Source: an uncultured Lachnospiraceae bacterium (GTDB taxonomy: Bacteria > Bacillota > Clostridia > Lachnospirales > Lachnospiraceae). From it: a stretch of 8,019 bases of DNA. This document shows, piece by piece, positions 1 through 6,964 of this stretch. Location: positions 1-8,019 of the forward strand of contig CAJOLO010000067.1 of assembly GCA_905235345.1 (NCBI GenBank), read 5' to 3'. The translations under genes and the position numbers were made by a program. The notes under the pieces were generated by a model. It did no database searches, was not told the DNA's origin, and was given only the letters and a program-made list of their open reading frames with translations. Every line of letters begins with the position of its first letter. Position 1 is the stretch's first letter.

Positions 1-2
1 CC

Positions 3-1808
3 ATGTTCATAGTAATAAGTATCCGGATAAAAATTCTCAAATCCCATAAGCGGATATACATTCATACGATTCCATCCCGAGTCAAGATATGGATGATATG
101 CATTGTTCCCAACATATCCGGCTGCCTTCATATTCTGTGACATAGCGGCTGTCTCGTCATTAATATACAGATTATACGGTATACATCTATACGGAAGAAA
201 TGCCATAGTATTCCCGGTAAGGAACTCAAATTCCGAGTTAGCGGTATTAGCACCTTCAATTGATACATATAGCTTTCCTTTAATCGTATCCTCCGTAAGG
301 CTGTGAATAAACGGAAGATAATCCTCAGTCAACTCAATATCACCATCATAAGAAAAATCCCCAAGAGATTCATTCATGATTGCGATAACATTAGGCATAT
401 GCTCATTGGATGCTTCATCCCCCAATGCTTCATCCGATTCATATCCCTCCATTGCAGCGTAAGCCTTCCCGGCAGAATACCCTTTTGGCTCCTCTACTCT
501 GGTATAAGACCATGACAACACAAACGAAAGTGCCGTACCATTCTTAGCATATCTCACCTGCGGATGCCATACTTCTGCCTTGATACCTCTATTTCTGACA
601 AAATCCGATTTAAAGAAAACGGTGTTAAATAAACACATCGCAGTAATCGAAAGACAAAGCGTAACAATACGTCCCTTAATCCCCGTTCCCTTATATCCCT
701 TAAGACTCAATAGCATCGCAGTAAACGTAATAATATATACAACGCCCCACACGCCCGTAAGATCAAGCTTATATGAGAAGTTGGCCGCAACATTCATGGC
801 TGTCTTTGCAGACTGAATATCTGTTGCAAGTATAGGGCATCCTCTGAATTGCCATACATAATAATTAGTAATCGTAATGCCAAACACAATCAGGAGCAAG
901 ACCATACTCGCATACTGCGCACGATTGATAACCGCATATAATATTAACCAGATAACTGCATATATAAACAGATTTAATAAAAATCCAAAGCTGAACATAC
1001 GCTTTATCATCCTGGATAAATAGTATCCGTTAAATCTGTCTGCCATCATAACACAAAGAACCGGAGAAGCAAAGAAGAAAATTCTTGTCATCAGCTTATT
1101 GGTATCGATATTATCTGCCCATTTCCTATCATTCCACCTGCGCTTAATCAACTCATCAATCTTGTCAAACGGAATGAAGATAAAGATGATAGCAATAATA
1201 AAGAATATATACATATCCCTTACTGCCTTCATATTGTAATAAGAGTAGAAATATGTCGCTCCCAGTCTTCCTTCAATAGGATTACCATCATCTAAAAGAG
1301 TACCATATAATTCACCCTTTTCCGTGTAAGTGAATATTCCAAATCCCTGCGGATTATGAACGTCACTGGCAATAATCTGCATTATATACACATTATCATC
1401 AGATAATGTAATCTTTCCATCCTCCGGAAACGAGAACTTACATGGCTTTGTCGTCATAATTGTAGAAGCATCACGTGAAGTGGAGGTCAGTATATTTCTG
1501 TCAGAATCCAATATATTTACGGTTATTGTACCTACCGCCTCCTGGTTTCCCTGATTGGAGAACCTTATCATGGTATATTCCAATGTTCCGTCCCAGCCGC
1601 GAAATTCCTGCTCAATAGTCTTATCTCCTTCAAAGGTAACAACTATAGGATTTGCCACAGCCTCCGCAGGTATCGAAACCTTAGACTTATATCGGCTGTA
1701 ATATACATTCTTATTGACAACCACAAATATCATTCCGAATAATACTAATAATAATGCTACTATCTTTCTTATAAAAAGCGCCTTATCCTGTTTCCAAAGC
1801 TTTTGCAT
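3..1808 (-). CDS. LTA synthase family membrane phosphotransferase (3' end cut by window edge)
   Basis: This is a partial gene: the first 602 codons are present and the rest runs off the left edge. ATG at 1806-1808 is preceded by AGAGAGGA 7 nt upstream, and an in-frame stop lies just upstream (1830-1832), so the start is secure. Residues 14-32 form a membrane helix. Residues about 34-196 form an extracytoplasmic beta-rich segment. Further hydrophobic helices follow at about 199-214, 241-255, 273-294, 301-319, 351-368 and 380-399. The catalytic sulfatase-like domain begins near 472 with NVIAIMNESLGDF, where E480 matches the metal-binding Glu of LtaS. Next comes GANTANSEFEFLTG, where T522 matches the catalytic Thr nucleophile, and then GWNRMNVY, where W579 and R581 match the phosphate-site WxR of LtaS. 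The E480 to W579 and R581 spacings (99 and 101) equal those of Staphylococcus aureus LtaS. The C-terminal metal ligands are not visible. In this family the enzyme transfers glycerol phosphate from phosphatidylglycerol outside the membrane. Its true acceptor here (LTA or another glycan) is unknown. Confidence 0.88.
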   Translation of the reverse strand, partial: MQKLWKQDKALFIRKIVALLLVLFGMIFVVVNKNVYYSRYKSKVSIPAEAVANPIVVTFEGDKTIEQEFRGWDGTLEYTMIRFSNQGNQEAVGTITVNILDSDRNILTSTSRDASTIMTTKPCKFSFPEDGKITLSDDNVYIMQIIASDVHNPQGFGIFTYTEKGELYGTLLDDGNPIEGRLGATYFYSYYNMKAVRDMYIFFIIAIIFIFIPFDKIDELIKRRWNDRKWADNIDTNKLMTRIFFFASPVLCVMMADRFNGYYLSRMIKRMFSFGFLLNLFIYAVIWLILYAVINRAQYASMVLLLIVFGITITNYYVWQFRGCPILATDIQSAKTAMNVAANFSYKLDLTGVWGVVYIITFTAMLLSLKGYKGTGIKGRIVTLCLSITAMCLFNTVFFKSDFVRNRGIKAEVWHPQVRYAKNGTALSFVLSWSYTRVEEPKGYSAGKAYAAMEGYESDEALGDEASNEHMPNVIAIMNESLGDFSYDGDIELTEDYLPFIHSLTEDTIKGKLYVSIEGANTANSEFEFLTGNTMAFLPYRCIPYNLYINDETAAMSQNMKAAGYVGNNAYHPYLDSGWNRMNVYPLMGFENFYPDTYYYEH

Positions 1809-1922
1809 TGATGTATCCTCTCTTTGTAATTAATCTTTCTTTCATAATTGTATATGTATAATCAGTATTCTTAGAAAATACTTCCACACAAGAATCATAT
1901 TCCATCATTGGCAGATGTCTTT
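1809..1922. other. Co-directional intergenic gap without a clear terminator
   Basis: This 114-bp spacer separates two leftward genes. No GC-rich stem followed by a T-tract is visible on the minus strand, so the beta-helix gene and the LTA-synthase-like gene may share a transcript. The spacer contains a 19-nt imperfect palindrome at 1864-1882 (AGTATTCTTAGAAAATACT, 14 of 18 positions paired). It could be an operator or a weak hairpin, but it is AT-rich and may be chance. Confidence 0.4.
1816..1823 (-). promoter_or_regulatory. Ribosome binding site of the LTA-synthase-like gene
   Basis: On the minus strand this reads AGAGAGGA and lies 7 nt before the ATG. It supports the chosen start. The adjacent AT-rich DNA (TATACATATACA on the minus strand, 1849-1860) could supply a weak -10, but no convincing -35 is visible, so I do not call a promoter here. 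Confidence 0.7.
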
Positions 1923-3584
1923 TTACTTCTTTGTTATCTTGCTCTTATTATACTCATTATATGGACGTTTCTTACATTTTTTAAACTTGTTTTTAACCGA
2001 TCCGGCCTTCGATTTTTCACAAACATTAAGACCGTAACGTCCCGTCTTGTTAACAGTGTTACTCTTAACCGTTGCGGAAGAACCTGTTACAACGAATATA
2101 CCATCCTTAGGAGAATTTTTAAAATTATTGTTCATAATCGTTGCAGACGATTTTGTCGTAACAACTATGCCACATGCTTTTTGTGTCTTCTTATTCGTCT
2201 TTTTATTAACAAATACATTATTATTTATATTGATATTCTTACTCCTCACAAGACGAATAGGATCACAATTCCCCTTACCTGAAACTCCTGCCGAAACATT
2301 CATTGTTACTGAATTATCAATGATGTCACATGTGTTGGTAGTCTGAAGCCATATGCCATATCCCGCATTATTCATTGTAATGGTATTATTATTGACCTTC
2401 ACGCCATATAAAGTATAATCTCCCTTCGGAACCTTGCCTCCAGCGTTAGATATATCCTTCTTAACCACCTCGCTATATAACGAGATTCCGTATGCAGTCG
2501 CTTTAGTGTATTTCTTGTCGGATACCTGAATCGTATTATTCTCTATTACAGACGCTGCATCATGATCGACTTTAAAACCTCCCGAAAGCGGTGAATAGAA
2601 GGTTTCATGACTCTGAACCATTGCCCTGAATAAAATTCCCGCACCACAGTCTTTGATAGTGTTGCCGGAAATTACAGAATTCTTATAATTGGTTGCAACT
2701 ATGGCATATCCTCCTATATTACTAAATGTATTATTAGTAAACGCAATATTAGTGAAATAAGAACCTGCTACCGCACTGTGGGTACCAATCCCTCTCTGAA
2801 GGTTTGTAAATGTACATCCATCAACAACTATGTCCTGACATGGCGTATCATCCAAAAACGGATATTGCGGAAAATGACTGTCACTGTGCATAATATCAAA
2901 CTGAACTGCCTCATTATTGGCATAATTGACCGCCTTGACACCTGTCTTCCCCTTTTTAGGAACAAAACCTTCAAAAACACAATTCCTAATTGTTACTCCT
3001 TTACATGCGGCAAATTCCATATGATGATTATCATAAGGATTCTTAAAGGTAACTCCTTCAAATGTCAGATTACTTCCATGACCAAATCTCAGCAAAGACG
3101 GACTGTCTGTATTGTTAGTGGCAGCCTTATTGCCGTTACCATCAAATGTTCCGCCTTTAATTGTGATATCGTGATACCCGTTATATCCATATGCACCGGG
3201 ATCATCAGTATTTCCTATTGCATTACCGATGCGAAGCATCGACTTCCATTCTTTAAGGGAACCTCCCCGCTTAAGAGTACAACCATCCATATTGAGTGTT
3301 GAGTAACTGTATACTTTAAGGACCGTATCGTTCAGAACATATTCTCCCTTTGGAAAATTGAATACATACTGTGTATTACCTGATGCATCCTCTTTCGCAA
3401 CATCCAGACAATCCTGAATCTCTTTTCCTGCATCTCCGGTCTTGGTAATGTTGATATCAATAGTCTTAATCTCCGCATACGCCTTGACCACATCGGTTGT
3501 AAGCGAACCGGAAATGACTATGCCAAGAGTTATCGCCACGCTTTTAAAAAAACAACTCATTCTTCTTTTCCGAACATCTCCCAT
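1923..3584 (-). CDS. Secreted right-handed parallel beta-helix protein (553 aa)
   Basis: This is an exported protein made almost entirely of a parallel beta-helix. I start it at the ATG at 3582-3584, because AGGGGAGG sits 7 nt before it. An ATG 18 nt further upstream (3600-3602) overlaps that site and has no good one of its own. Residues 4-37 form a signal peptide: basic MGDVRKRR, hydrophobic core, likely cleavage AYA|EIK after A37. Residues 71-106 resemble the first coils of pectate-lyase-type helices (FNFPKGEYVL). Later coils carry the N-[TSV]-[IVF] Asn-turn pattern, for example at N308, N350, N400, N424, N486 and N509. The core 71-290 is paralogous to the divergent neighbour. It holds FGHG (H169), NHHME (H187, E190), NEAVQFD (E225, D230) with H233, LDDTPC (D245, D246, C249) and GIGTH (H269). 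The tail (534-553) is lysine-rich. There is no LPXTG or other anchor. The fold suggests polysaccharide binding or cleavage, but no known GH28 or lyase signature is present, so the activity is unassigned. Confidence 0.88.
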   Translation of the reverse strand: MGDVRKRRMSCFFKSVAITLGIVISGSLTTDVVKAYAEIKTIDINITKTGDAGKEIQDCLDVAKEDASGNTQYVFNFPKGEYVLNDTVLKVYSYSTLNMDGCTLKRGGSLKEWKSMLRIGNAIGNTDDPGAYGYNGYHDITIKGGTFDGNGNKAATNNTDSPSLLRFGHGSNLTFEGVTFKNPYDNHHMEFAACKGVTIRNCVFEGFVPKKGKTGVKAVNYANNEAVQFDIMHSDSHFPQYPFLDDTPCQDIVVDGCTFTNLQRGIGTHSAVAGSYFTNIAFTNNTFSNIGGYAIVATNYKNSVISGNTIKDCGAGILFRAMVQSHETFYSPLSGGFKVDHDAASVIENNTIQVSDKKYTKATAYGISLYSEVVKKDISNAGGKVPKGDYTLYGVKVNNNTITMNNAGYGIWLQTTNTCDIIDNSVTMNVSAGVSGKGNCDPIRLVRSKNININNNVFVNKKTNKKTQKACGIVVTTKSSATIMNNNFKNSPKDGIFVVTGSSATVKSNTVNKTGRYGLNVCEKSKAGSVKNKFKKCKKRPYNEYNKSKITKK

Positions 3585-3591
3585 AGCAATA

Positions 3592-3599
3592 CCTCCCCT
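3592..3599 (-). promoter_or_regulatory. Start-deciding ribosome binding site of the leftward beta-helix gene
   Basis: The minus strand reads AGGGGAGG, a near-consensus Shine-Dalgarno, 7 nt before the ATG at 3582-3584. It lies inside the extra codons of the longer possible reading (ATG at 3600-3602), so the shorter start is favoured. The shorter start also gives a more typical signal peptide N-region. Confidence 0.8.
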
Positions 3600-3640
3600 C
3601 ATCCTATCTGTTTAACAGTCGTATTTAACTTTATTATTTT

Positions 3641-3669
3641 ATCATATTGCGATTTTAAATACAACAAAA
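3641..3669 (-). promoter_or_regulatory. Possible weak promoter for the leftward beta-helix gene
   Basis: On the minus strand TATGAT (3641-3646) is a fair -10 element. The matching -35 region, TTTTGT at a 17-nt spacing (3664-3669), is poor. The position is suitable, about 57 nt upstream of the start codon. In such AT-rich DNA this is only a candidate. Confidence 0.3.
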
Positions 3670-3727
3670 ATGAATTTTATTATTTCCCATGTGTATAAAA
3701 CAAAATTCACATAAATCACTTTTAATG

Positions 3728-3756
3728 TTGGAAAAATTTGAATAATGTATTATAAT
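3728..3756 (+). promoter_or_regulatory. Sigma-A type promoter of the large surface-protein gene
   Basis: TTGGAA (3728-3733) and a perfect TATAAT (3751-3756) are separated by exactly 17 nt. The expected transcription start near 3763 would leave a short leader of about 25 nt that includes the ribosome binding site. The short leader leaves no room for a riboswitch or attenuator. Confidence 0.75.
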
Positions 3757-3774
3757 AATAAAGATAAAAAGAAA

Positions 3775-3779
3775 AGGAG
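3775..3779 (+). promoter_or_regulatory. Ribosome binding site of the large surface-protein gene
   Basis: AGGAG within AAAAGGAGA lies 9 nt before the ATG at 3789. It fixes the start, which also begins a well-formed signal peptide. Confidence 0.8.
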
Positions 3780-3788
3780 AACAGAATT

Positions 3789-6700
3789 ATGAGAATTCAA
3801 AAAAGACGTTTTTTCATTAGTTCTTTGCTTATTTTCTCACTATTGATATCTCCGTTTGGCGGATTATCATTAAGTGCCAATGCAGAAGAAAGCAATGAAC
3901 AAATCAATGAAGAAAGTAAAGGAAGCAACGAACAAACTCAAAAAAAATACACAAAACTCAGCCTGGAATTGAATGATAAAGATGGCGAATTCTATGCTGA
4001 CAATGATGTATTATCTGATACGCACATATTGGATTATAAGGATATTACTATAAAGGTCACATATGACGATAATGGTAAAGAACAAGAAGAGAAATTAGAT
4101 CCGTCCATAGCAAAAGGATCTGATTATACTTTAGAAACTAATCTTGAAGATATAAGTAAAACAGCGGGCAAAGATCAGGAACTTTGGGCAAAACTTACAT
4201 TTGACACCACTGAAGGAACGACAACAAAGACTACCACTATTGAATCCAACAAAGATTCTTCTAATCCTAAAGTTACAATACTTCCTTCTCAAGAGAAGAA
4301 AGTTACTGCTGTCAATCTTAAATTACATGACGACGTTAAGGATAAGAATAACGTGTTCTATGCAGCTAATGAAACATTAGACGCGGATGATACATTGGAT
4401 GCCGAAGACCTTGAACTTATACTCGCTTATGAAACAAGATCCTATACCGACGATTACTTTGATAAAAACGTAACAGACGAATCGAAGAAATACAAGATAA
4501 CGCCGGGAACCTCCAAGACGATTACTCTTAAAACCGGTCAAAAAGAATATACTGTCAACGATCAAAGCTATGAAATAACAACCAATGTTGATGACGTTCG
4601 TAAAACCGTCAAAGATGATCAGGAGCTTAAAGCTGTTCTCTCCTATAAGGATAAAGATGCCGATGGTAATGATATAACAGTAAAGGTTAATTCGACCAAA
4701 AATCCTAAGGTTAAAATTATTAAAGCTTCAAGCACAATGAAGCTTAAGTCGATAGGACTTTCATTAGTGGATAAAAACAAGAAATTCTATGTTGATAACG
4801 GCTACATGAAGGAAAATGAAACCTTAACACTTAATGACCTTGAATTAACATTGACCTACCAAAACGGTAAAACAGATACTAAAAATCTTGGAAAACTTAA
4901 ATCTAATGAATTCGCTGTAACTACTAATGTCGACAGCATAAGAAAACTTGTAGGAAATAAACAGGAGATTACTGCTAAACTTACATATAAAGATTCAACC
5001 GGAAAGGACGTTACAATATCAACCATTGATAGTGCAACTGCCGCAAAAGACACAACAAAGCAGACAAAAGCAACCACTGTTACCACTAACATTCTTGCCC
5101 CTTATGCAGTGAATGGTATAGTGACAATTACACCACAAAACTTTGGTGCCAATCCGACCGATGTATTTACAGATAAGAATGCAATTCAAGGTGCTTTAGA
5201 TTTAGCAGCTGCTAACTATACTTTATTAATTAATTTTCCATCAGGCACTTATTATATTGGTGCTCCTTTATACATTCACTCCAACACAACTCTTAAACTG
5301 GCTGATGATGCTGTAATACGAAGAAATTCAAACTCAGACGATGCAACACCAAGAACAGGACGCGATGGAATCAATCATAATCTGTTAAAGGTTGCTCCGT
5401 ATAATTCTAAAACGACCAATACCGCCGGTGGCTACACCAATGCAGAAAATATAACAATCGAAGGCGGAACATTCGATGGTGGAAACATATCAGAAGCTGT
5501 TGATGCATCTAATGTACTTAATTTAGGACACATCAATAACCTGACAATTAAAAATACTACAATCAAAAACTCATATGGCAATCACCTTATAGAAATTGTA
5601 GGAGTACAGAATGCTGAAATTTCAGGATGTAAATTTTCAGGATTCAGATATGTGACATCCCAGATCAAGGATGACAACGGAGGTGTGTCATATGCCGATG
5701 CAGCAGGTGATCTTGCCGAAGCTATTCAGATTGATGTTGCTCACAAAGACAATAAATCAGCATGGACTTCTGCATACCTAACTGACGATACTGCATGCGC
5801 CAATATCAACATACATGATAATACATTTACCGATTATCCTGTAGCCGTAGGTAATCATCATGCATTGGCCGGTCATCATCACAATAATATAACCATTACT
5901 AATAATACAATTACCGGAACCAACACAATGAACACCGGAATCAACCTGTACGGTTGTGACAATTCTCTTGTCAGCGGCAACGTAATAGCTAATAACTCAG
6001 CCGGAATCAGAGTTCGGGCAAGTTCCGGCTTTACTGTATCAAACAATAATATAAATACCGCAGCCTACGGAATAATTGAAACGGAAACCAGTTCCGGACA
6101 GATTGTAAGCAATACCATAGACAATATCAACAATCAGGGTATCTCAGTATATGGCTCAGGAACTGTAGCAAGCACTATAAGTCAGAACAATATTTCCAAC
6201 AGTAATTCAAACGGAATACATATCAACTCAAGTGCAACATGTTCCAATCTTACTAATAATACAATAACCACATGTAAGAAAAACGGAATTTCAATATATG
6301 GTTCGTCCAATGTGCCTTCCGTCACCAAGAATACAATTACAGAATGTACCAATAACGGTATCTACGTATACTCATCAGCTACCGCTACTACCATCAAGAG
6401 TAACAAGATATCCAACTGTAGTAAGTATGGTGTATATATTACAGGAAAGGCATCCGTTAAAACACTTTCATCAAACACTCTTACAAATATTAAGAAAAAC
6501 GGAATTTATGTAAAGGACGACAAGATCAAGATAACATTTAAATCTAACAAGTTGACTCGTGTAGGAAGCACTGCGATTAAGATTGACAGCAAGTTTGCAT
6601 CTAAGAAAACGCAGAAATATACATTTGCACCTAAGGTAATAAGTCTTAATCTTGCAGGCGGTGTAATGACCACACAGGCATCCCACTTAAAGAAGATTAA

Positions 6701-6854
6701 GATAAAGGTCGGCAGCAAATCATATACTAAGAGTACCAAGAAAAAGAATTATACATTTAAATTTAAAAAATATACTAAATCTGCTGACTCCGCTACTGTA
6801 ACCTTTACTGATAAGAATAAGAATACAGTTGCAAGAGTATTAGACATCGAATGA
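3789..6854 (+). CDS. Secreted multidomain protein: three Ig-like repeats, beta-helix, basic C-terminal domain (1021 aa)
   Basis: Residues 1-32 are a signal peptide (MRIQKRRFF, hydrophobic core, cleavage ANA|EES). Residues 33-52 are a polar linker. Three related Ig-like repeats follow at about 53-165, 171-311 and 318-412. They share FY-x-x-N, a D-[IL]-x-[IL]-x-[LV]-x-Y strand and TN-[LV]-x-x-[IV]-x-K, and resemble bacterial Ig-like group 3 (Big_3) modules. A Thr-rich linker (about 413-435) leads to a right-handed beta-helix (about 450-936). It starts in the style of pectate-lyase superfamily proteins: TDKNAIQGALDLA, then NFPSGTYYI. The core 477-711 is paralogous to the divergently transcribed neighbour, with GH (H581), NHLIE (H599, E602), EAIQID (E644, D649) and H652, DDTAC (D666, D667, C670) and GNH (H690). 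The last coils have an exact 24-residue period. Residues 945-1021 form a lysine-rich Ig-like end domain. There is no sorting signal, so retention may depend on charge or on the Ig-like modules. It is probably a surface glycan-binding or glycan-cleaving protein; its activity is not assignable. Confidence 0.9.
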   Translation: MRIQKRRFFISSLLIFSLLISPFGGLSLSANAEESNEQINEESKGSNEQTQKKYTKLSLELNDKDGEFYADNDVLSDTHILDYKDITIKVTYDDNGKEQEEKLDPSIAKGSDYTLETNLEDISKTAGKDQELWAKLTFDTTEGTTTKTTTIESNKDSSNPKVTILPSQEKKVTAVNLKLHDDVKDKNNVFYAANETLDADDTLDAEDLELILAYETRSYTDDYFDKNVTDESKKYKITPGTSKTITLKTGQKEYTVNDQSYEITTNVDDVRKTVKDDQELKAVLSYKDKDADGNDITVKVNSTKNPKVKIIKASSTMKLKSIGLSLVDKNKKFYVDNGYMKENETLTLNDLELTLTYQNGKTDTKNLGKLKSNEFAVTTNVDSIRKLVGNKQEITAKLTYKDSTGKDVTISTIDSATAAKDTTKQTKATTVTTNILAPYAVNGIVTITPQNFGANPTDVFTDKNAIQGALDLAAANYTLLINFPSGTYYIGAPLYIHSNTTLKLADDAVIRRNSNSDDATPRTGRDGINHNLLKVAPYNSKTTNTAGGYTNAENITIEGGTFDGGNISEAVDASNVLNLGHINNLTIKNTTIKNSYGNHLIEIVGVQNAEISGCKFSGFRYVTSQIKDDNGGVSYADAAGDLAEAIQIDVAHKDNKSAWTSAYLTDDTACANINIHDNTFTDYPVAVGNHHALAGHHHNNITITNNTITGTNTMNTGINLYGCDNSLVSGNVIANNSAGIRVRASSGFTVSNNNINTAAYGIIETETSSGQIVSNTIDNINNQGISVYGSGTVASTISQNNISNSNSNGIHINSSATCSNLTNNTITTCKKNGISIYGSSNVPSVTKNTITECTNNGIYVYSSATATTIKSNKISNCSKYGVYITGKASVKTLSSNTLTNIKKNGIYVKDDKIKITFKSNKLTRVGSTAIKIDSKFASKKTQKYTFAPKVISLNLAGGVMTTQASHLKKIKIKVGSKSYTKSTKKKNYTFKFKKYTKSADSATVTFTDKNKNTVARVLDIE
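3945..5024 (+). repeat. Three tandem Ig-like protein repeats inside the surface protein
   Basis: Repeat 1 covers residues about 53-165, repeat 2 about 171-311 and repeat 3 about 318-412. Aligned signatures are GEFYADN / NVFYAAN / KKFYVDN, then KDITIKVTY / EDLELILAY / NDLELTLTY, then TNLEDISK / TNVDDVRK / TNVDSIRK, then DQELWAKLTF / DQELKAVLSY / KQEITAKLTY. The repeats are clear at protein level but diverged in DNA, so the duplications are old. Repeat 2 holds an extra loop of about 40 residues (218-258). Confidence 0.8.
6159..6590 (+). repeat. 24-residue (72-bp) beta-helix coil repeats
   Basis: Successive coils of the C-terminal beta-helix follow an exact 24-residue period. N800, N824, N848, N872, N896 and N920 form an asparagine ladder. 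G809, G833, G857, G881 and G905 lie in the [NY]-G-[IV] strand. C829, C853 and C877 stack in three successive coils. The coil before this block is one residue longer (25). Asn ladders are known from pectate-lyase-type helices. Confidence 0.85.
6621..6851 (+). other. Lysine-rich C-terminal Ig-like domain of the surface protein
   Basis: This protein segment (residues 945-1021) leaves the beta-helix pattern. It contains KKIKIKVGSKSYTKS, a central NYTFKFKKY strand and a TFTDKNKNTVARVL end. That order resembles the Big_6-like domains at the ends of clostridial surface proteins. In the last 61 residues I count 15 Lys and 1 Arg against 3 Asp and 1 Glu, so it is strongly basic and could bind anionic wall polymers (inference). 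Confidence 0.55.
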
Positions 6855-6885
6855 TTATATACATAAACAATCAGAATACATATTA

Positions 6886-6911
6886 TACATAAATATTAAC
6901 ATTTTTATGTA
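6886..6911. terminator. Minor AT-rich stem-loop before the main terminator
   Basis: TACATAAA (6886-6893) and TTTATGTA (6904-6911) form an 8-bp inverted repeat with a 10-nt loop. It is AT-rich and lacks a T-tract on the plus strand, so it is at most an accessory element. Confidence 0.25.
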
Positions 6912-6919
6912 AGCAGAAA

Positions 6920-6964
6920 AGAAGGGCTGATATTTAACTATTACAGTTTTATATCAGCCCTTCT
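6920..6964. terminator. Bidirectional terminator between convergent genes
   Basis: A perfect 14-bp stem (6920-6933 AGAAGGGCTGATAT with 6951-6964 ATATCAGCCCTTCT) encloses a 17-nt loop. The plus strand continues TCTTATATTATT-like T-rich sequence. The minus strand continues TTTTCTGCTT. It lies 65 nt after the stop of the rightward surface-protein gene and 106 nt after the stop of the leftward glycosyltransferase gene, as expected for a shared terminator. Confidence 0.85.

Noticed and set aside
103..816. Three short open frames on the plus strand
   Set aside because: They are antisense to the LTA-synthase-like gene, whose minus-strand translation shows membrane helices and catalytic motifs.
1864..1882. 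19-nt palindrome as a terminator for the leftward beta-helix gene
   Set aside because: The stem is AT-rich and interrupted, and no T-tract follows on the minus strand. At most it is an operator-like element.
1908..2346. Two hydrophobic open frames on the plus strand (124 and 99 codons)
   Set aside because: Both are antisense to the C-terminal coils of the leftward beta-helix gene. The Leu and Ile richness comes from reading Asn- and Lys-rich codons on the other strand.
2778..3302. A 174-codon open frame on the plus strand
   Set aside because: It lies opposite the leftward beta-helix gene. The protein has no recognisable domain or signal peptide, while the minus-strand protein has both signal peptide and repeat structure.
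3600..3602. Upstream ATG as start of the leftward beta-helix gene
   Set aside because: It overlaps the strong AGGGGAGG site that serves the ATG at 3582-3584 and has no properly spaced site of its own.
4377..5092. Short open frames on the minus strand
   Set aside because: They lie opposite the Ig-like repeats of the surface protein and have no ribosome binding site or coherent protein features.
6159..6590. Regular 72-bp spacing as a CRISPR array or satellite repeat
   Set aside because: The period is in the protein (24-residue beta-helix coils). The DNA copies are diverged, and there are no identical repeats with unique spacers.
6298..6739. Overlapping short open frames on both strands
   Set aside because: They arise from the repetitive 72-bp coil DNA and the Lys-rich end of the surface-protein gene, and show no independent coding support.
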